Positions 5,207 to 8,162 of a DNA stretch of 8,162 nucleotides are shown one piece after another. Positions within the stretch are counted from its first letter, which is position 1. Every line of letters begins with the position of its first letter. A program made the position numbers and the translations under genes. Source of the stretch: DSXF01 sp964387495 (GTDB lineage Bacteria > Chloroflexota > Anaerolineae > Anaerolineales > Villigracilaceae); assembly GCA_964387495.1 (NCBI GenBank), contig CAYLXB010000103.1, forward strand, positions 1 through 8,162, read 5' to 3'. The notes beneath the pieces were generated by a model. That model worked only from the letters and a program-made list of their open reading frames with translations. It was not told where the DNA came from and made no database searches.

Positions 5207-7345
5207 CTACGCTCCCGCTTTCAGCCATCCGAGCGAGATCCGGCCGCGTTCGGGCTCGATTTTCAGGATCTCCACGTCAATGATATCACCAACCCGCAGG
5301 ACGGTTCCGTGCGGGATGTGCGACTTGTGCAGCAGGCCGTCCTGCTTGACCCCGATGTCCACGAAAGCGCCGAAGTCCACCACGTTGCGCACCGTGCCCT
5401 TCAAACTCATCCCCGTCACCAGGTCCTCGACCTTGAGCACATCCGAACGCAGGATGGGGGCAGGCGTCTCCGCACGCGGGTCGCGCCCCGGCCGGGCAAG
5501 CTGTTCGAAGATATCCTTCAGGGTCGGCAGGCCGCAGTTCAGCTCGGCAGCCAGCGCCTCGACCGGCTTCTTCGCCAGCAGGGCCTCCAGCGCCGGCTTG
5601 CGTTCGGCGGGGGCCACATCGGGCGTCAGGCCTGCCAGCCGCAGGACCGCCTGGGCGATGGGGTAACTCTCCGGGTGGATCGCGCTGGCATCCAGCGGCT
5701 CCTCCCCCGCGCGCACTCGCAGGAAACCGGCCGCCTGTTCGAACGCCTTCGGCCCCATGCCGGAGACCTGCCGGATCGCCGCCCGGCAGGGGAATGGCCC
5801 AAAGGCATCCCGGTGGGCCACGATCTTCTCGGCCAGTTTCGGCCCCACCCCCGCCACGTACGTCAAAAGGGCCGGGCTGGCGGTGTTGGCATCCACCCCC
5901 ACCGCGTTGACCACGCTCTCCACCACGCCGTTCAGCGCCCCGGCCAGCGCGGTCTGGTCTACGTCATGCTGGTACAACCCCACCCCGATGGATTTGGGAT
6001 CGATCTTGACCAGTTCAGCCAGCGGGTCCTGGGCGCGCCGCGCGATCGAAACCGCGCCGCGCAGGGAGACATCCATGCCGGGCAGTTCCGCCCGCGCCAG
6101 CGGGGAAGCCGAATAGACAGATGCCCCGGCTTCGTTGACGATCAGGTACTTCGTCGCCGGCGCAGAGCGGGTCAGTTCGGCCACCAGTTTCTCAGTCTCA
6201 CGCGAGGCAGTCCCATTCCCGATCGTCACCAGCGTGACCTGATGGCGCTCCACCATTTCCTGGAGCGTCTTCAAGGCCTCAGCCCATTTCTTCTGCGGCT
6301 CGTGCGGGTAGATCGTGCCCGTATCCAGCAGTTTTCCGGTCGGGTCCACCACCGCCACCTTGCACCCGGTGCGAAAGCCCGGGTCCAGCCCCAGCACAGT
6401 CTGCCCCGCCAGCGGCGGCTGGCCCAGCAGGGCGCGCAGGTTATCCGCAAAGACCCGGATCGCATGCCCGTCCGACTTCTCCGAGAGTTCCCGGCGCACG
6501 TCGCGCTCGATGGCCGGCAGCAGCAAGCGCTCGGCAGCGTCCCGGATGGCCATTTCCAGCTGGTCGGCCATCGGGCTGAGCAGGTTGGCCGGGAACTCGT
6601 CGTCGATGACGGTGCGCCAATCCCGCTCCGGGATCTCGACCTTTACCCGCAGGATGCCCTCCTTCTCGCCGCGGTTGACGGCCAGCACCTGGTGCGGCAG
6701 GAGCCGGTCGACCCGCCCCTGGAAAGCGTAATAGGATTCATAGACCCGCTTTTCATCCACCGCCTCTTCGACCTTGACGGCGGTCAGCATCGCCCACTTG
6801 AGAGCCTTTTCGCGCACCAGCTGGCGCACGGCAGCGCTGTCACTGATGGTCTCGGCCACGATATCCCGTGCCCCCTGCAGGGCTTCCTCGACCGTGGGGA
6901 CCTGCTCGTTCAGGTAACCTGCTGCAATCTCTTCGGCAGAACGGTCGCCGCGCGGCTGTTTCAGGATCACCTGGGCCAGCGGCTCCAGCCCCTTCTCGCG
7001 GGCGATCATGGCGCGTGTGCGGCGCTTGGGCTTGTACGGCGCATACAGGTCTTCCAGGGCGGTCATCGTCCCGGCTGCTTCGATGGCCTGCCGCAGTTCA
7101 TCGGTCAGCTTGCCCTGCTCCTCGACGGAGGCCAGGATGGTGGCGCGGCGCTCGTCGATGGCGCGCAGGCGCACCAGTTCATCCGAGGTGATGCGCACCT
7201 GCTCATCATCCAGCGAACCGGTCATTTCCTTGCGATACCGGGCAATGAAAGGGACGGTGTTGCCTTCATCCAGGAGGCGAATGACGGCCTCCACCTGGGA
7301 GGCCTTGACAGAAAGCTTGGTGGCGATAATTTCGGCGTGAGTCAT
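5207..7345 (-). CDS. tex: Tex-family transcription accessory / RNA-binding protein
   Basis: A cytosolic nucleic-acid-binding protein related to eukaryotic Spt6, associated in other bacteria with transcription and RNA metabolism. The 712 residues are normal for the family. The N-terminal helical part carries the typical GNTVPFIARYRKEMTGSLDD stretch at 28-47 and LEDLYAPYKPKRRT at 97-110. The YqgF/RNase-H-like domain spans about 315-445, with LGLDPGFRTG at 318-327 and VNEAGASVYSAS at 403-414. KIDPKSIGVGLYQHDVDQ (447-464) is a Tex hallmark. Helix-hairpin-helix motifs lie at about 493-545, and a C-terminal S1 domain with DFGAFVDIG at 657-665 ends almost at the terminus. The S1 loop after LLHKSHI looks several residues shorter than in many Tex proteins, and there is no tail after S1. 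The ATG at 7345 gives the standard family N-terminus; a longer in-frame start at 7474 adds 43 residues unlike Tex and lies upstream of the predicted promoter. Probably heads a transcript continuing into the cyclase gene. Confidence 0.97.
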   Translation of the reverse strand: MTHAEIIATKLSVKASQVEAVIRLLDEGNTVPFIARYRKEMTGSLDDEQVRITSDELVRLRAIDERRATILASVEEQGKLTDELRQAIEAAGTMTALEDLYAPYKPKRRTRAMIAREKGLEPLAQVILKQPRGDRSAEEIAAGYLNEQVPTVEEALQGARDIVAETISDSAAVRQLVREKALKWAMLTAVKVEEAVDEKRVYESYYAFQGRVDRLLPHQVLAVNRGEKEGILRVKVEIPERDWRTVIDDEFPANLLSPMADQLEMAIRDAAERLLLPAIERDVRRELSEKSDGHAIRVFADNLRALLGQPPLAGQTVLGLDPGFRTGCKVAVVDPTGKLLDTGTIYPHEPQKKWAEALKTLQEMVERHQVTLVTIGNGTASRETEKLVAELTRSAPATKYLIVNEAGASVYSASPLARAELPGMDVSLRGAVSIARRAQDPLAELVKIDPKSIGVGLYQHDVDQTALAGALNGVVESVVNAVGVDANTASPALLTYVAGVGPKLAEKIVAHRDAFGPFPCRAAIRQVSGMGPKAFEQAAGFLRVRAGEEPLDASAIHPESYPIAQAVLRLAGLTPDVAPAERKPALEALLAKKPVEALAAELNCGLPTLKDIFEQLARPGRDPRAETPAPILRSDVLKVEDLVTGMSLKGTVRNVVDFGAFVDIGVKQDGLLHKSHIPHGTVLRVGDIIDVEILKIEPERGRISLGWLKAGA

Positions 7346-7352
7346 GGCCGCG

Positions 7353-7361
7353 ATTGTACCA
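7353..7361 (-). promoter_or_regulatory. extended -10 promoter of tex, predicted leaderless
   Basis: The minus strand reads TGGTACAAT, ending 7 nt before the tex ATG at 7345. No TTGACA-like -35 is seen at the right distance. The predicted transcription start lies at or 1 nt before the ATG, and there is no Shine-Dalgarno motif. The 12 bases TGGTACAATCGC are identical to those in front of the first ABC gene at 3658-3669. Confidence 0.6.
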
Positions 7362-7408
7362 TGAAGGCCTGCTGCCTCGGCCGCCTCCGGCCACAATCGC
7401 TCCCACCG

Positions 7409-7426
7409 CCCCCAGTAACCTGGGGG
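7409..7426. repeat. perfect inverted repeat in the tex / small-gene divergent region
   Basis: CCCCCAG (7409-7415), a 4-nt spacer TAAC, then CTGGGGG (7420-7426): a perfect 7-bp hairpin. No run of T follows on either strand, so it is not an intrinsic terminator. It lies between the divergent tex promoter and the small plus-strand gene and could be an operator or an mRNA leader hairpin. The rest of the 142-bp gap shows no convincing plus-strand promoter. Confidence 0.5.
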
Positions 7427-7473
7427 TTGCCGCAGGGTTGTAAACCAAGGAAGCAAATTATCCATCCCCCTCA

Positions 7474-7479
7474 AAGGAG
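7474..7479 (+). promoter_or_regulatory. ribosome-binding site of the small membrane-protein gene
   Basis: AAGGAG, a near-perfect Shine-Dalgarno sequence, 8 nt before the ATG at 7488. It is the strongest ribosome-binding motif in the window and the main reason for accepting this short open frame as a gene. Confidence 0.8.
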
Positions 7480-7487
7480 AATTTCAC

Positions 7488-7631
7488 ATGACAAAGAATG
7501 CGGCTCTGTTGCTGGCCATTACCCTGATCCTGTTCGGTCTGAGCACGCTGGGTGTCAATATCCCCTTCATGAATTACATCCTCGGCGCGCTGGCCATTGC
7601 AGCCGGCATCTTAATCCTGATCAAGAAGTAA
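7488..7631 (+). CDS. 47-residue two-helix membrane protein, function unknown
   Basis: A short gene on the strand opposite to its neighbours. The product opens with MTKNA and contains two hydrophobic segments, about residues 5-23 and 29-45, joined by a short Asn/Pro-containing turn (VNIPFMN), and ends with Lys-Lys. Positive charges at both ends (Lys3; Lys46-47) predict a helical hairpin with both termini in the cytoplasm. Support for a real gene: a strong Shine-Dalgarno motif at ideal spacing, a clean ATG, a coherent two-helix product, a TAA stop, and a terminator about 13 nt downstream. Base composition is visibly less GC-rich than tex, and the third positions do not look like an antisense shadow; nothing is encoded opposite. 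It is divergent from tex and convergent with prs. I do not recognise the family. Possible roles such as a small membrane-complex subunit or a stress-related peptide are speculation. Confidence 0.8.
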   Translation: MTKNAALLLAITLILFGLSTLGVNIPFMNYILGALAIAAGILILIKK

Positions 7632-7642
7632 TAGTAAGCAGC

Positions 7643-7677
7643 AAAAAGACGGCTTCCCGGGGTGAGAAGCCGTCTTT
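7643..7677. terminator. bidirectional intrinsic terminator between the small gene and prs
   Basis: A perfect 12-bp stem, AAAGACGGCTTC (7645-7656) pairing with GAAGCCGTCTTT (7666-7677), around a 9-nt loop. On the minus strand the stem is followed by further T residues (TTTTTGC), giving a good terminator for prs. On the plus strand it ends in TCTTTG, giving a weaker terminator for the small membrane-protein gene. The remaining sequence up to the prs stop (7678-7723) shows nothing recognisable. Confidence 0.9.
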
Positions 7678-7723
7678 GATTCCCAGCCGTGGATATCAGG
7701 TCTGTCTGCACGCCTGCGCCGGG

Positions 7724-8162
7724 CTAACCATCCACTCCCTCCGGGCCGTAAATGAACAGGTCACCGATGGTCTCACGGCAGTAATTACGCCGGATGGCCT
7801 CGCCAAAGACAGGGGCCACCGAGATCAGCGTCAATTTCGGATGGCGCTTTTCTGGCGGGATGTAGACCGTATCCGTAGTGATGATTTCCGCGATCTGTGG
7901 AACGGCTGCCAGCCGCTCGAGGCCATCGCGCACAAAGACGCCGTGCGTACAGGCCACCCAGATCGTTTGGATGCCCTGCTCCACCAGCAGGCGGCTGACT
8001 TCGAGTACCGAGCCGCCGGTGGCAATTTCATCATCATAGACAATGGCGCGTTTGGCATTCTTGACCTGCTGTCCAACCAGCCCGCTGATGCGCACTTCCG
8101 TATCCGAGATGCGCTCCTTGTTACCCGCCGCAATCGGCAGACCAAGGCTGTCGGCAAACAGG
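7724..8162 (-). CDS. prs: ribose-phosphate pyrophosphokinase (PRPP synthetase), 5' partial
   Basis: Catalyses ribose 5-phosphate plus ATP to PRPP and AMP, feeding nucleotide, histidine and tryptophan synthesis in the cytosol. Only the C-terminal 145 residues are in the window, roughly half of a usual 315-residue protein; the start lies beyond the right edge. Seen: NKER (window residues 14-17), aligning with the catalytic Lys-x-Arg of the flexible loop; the PRPP/ribose-phosphate loop YDDEIATGGS (42-51); a THGVF segment; and a C-terminal GEAIRR motif as in bacterial Prs. The loop has Ala where bacterial enzymes usually have Asp (DTGGT-type) and ends in Ser rather than Thr. Archaeal enzymes also vary here, so activity is still plausible. 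A GTG at 8095 is an internal Val codon, not a start, because the frame and homology continue upstream of it. The gene ends in TAG and is followed by a strong terminator, so it is the last gene of its transcript. Confidence 0.9.
   Translation of the reverse strand, partial: LFADSLGLPIAAGNKERISDTEVRISGLVGQQVKNAKRAIVYDDEIATGGSVLEVSRLLVEQGIQTIWVACTHGVFVRDGLERLAAVPQIAEIITTDTVYIPPEKRHPKLTLISVAPVFGEAIRRNYCRETIGDLFIYGPEGVDG

Noticed and set aside
7427..7464. Candidate plus-strand promoter for the small gene (TTGCCG or TTGTAA with AT-rich sequence near 7455-7464)
   Set aside because: No pair of hexamers with acceptable match and 16-18 bp spacing could be found.

Overview
The window is ordinary-looking, GC-rich bacterial chromosome. 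It holds seven genes, six on the minus strand and one very small gene on the plus strand. The absence of any phage, insertion-sequence, plasmid, CRISPR or RNA-gene signature argues for core chromosome. High GC, a cytoplasmic cyclic-nucleotide/GGDEF protein, a small STAS-like protein, a divergent PRPP synthetase and promoters placed directly at start codons would fit a Chloroflexota (Anaerolineae-type) genome. That assignment is inference from general family resemblance and was not tested by any search.

Layout from right to left, which is the direction of transcription of most genes. (i) 8162-7724: 3' part of a ribose-phosphate pyrophosphokinase gene (prs), entering from outside the window. 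(ii) 7643-7677: a strong two-way terminator shared by prs and the convergent plus-strand gene. (iii) 7488-7631 (+): a 47-codon gene for a two-helix membrane protein. (iv) 7345-5207: tex, encoding a 712-residue Tex-family nucleic-acid-binding protein. (v) 5148-4168: a soluble diguanylate cyclase with a cyclic-nucleotide-binding domain, probably co-transcribed with tex. (vi) 4096-3731: a 121-residue STAS-like protein with its own textbook promoter and an intrinsic terminator. (vii) 3652-1847 and 1837-<1: two tightly linked genes for the halves of a heterodimeric ABC exporter; the second runs off the left edge.

The most informative observations are these. The ABC pair shows complementary asymmetry: one subunit has an Asp in place of the catalytic Glu, the other has a degenerate signature motif, so the dimer has one active and one degenerate ATP site. 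Two genes, tex and the first ABC gene, share a near-identical TGGTACAATCGC element whose -10 hexamer ends only 7-8 nt before the ATG, which predicts leaderless mRNAs. The STAS-like gene instead has a 17-bp-spaced -35/-10 promoter and a leader with a Shine-Dalgarno motif. The cNMP-GGDEF protein keeps all visible key residues, including the product-inhibition site, and sits directly before the STAS-like gene, suggesting a small signalling locus. I saw no convincing wholly new biological system. Functional links beyond the co-directional gene order are inference.
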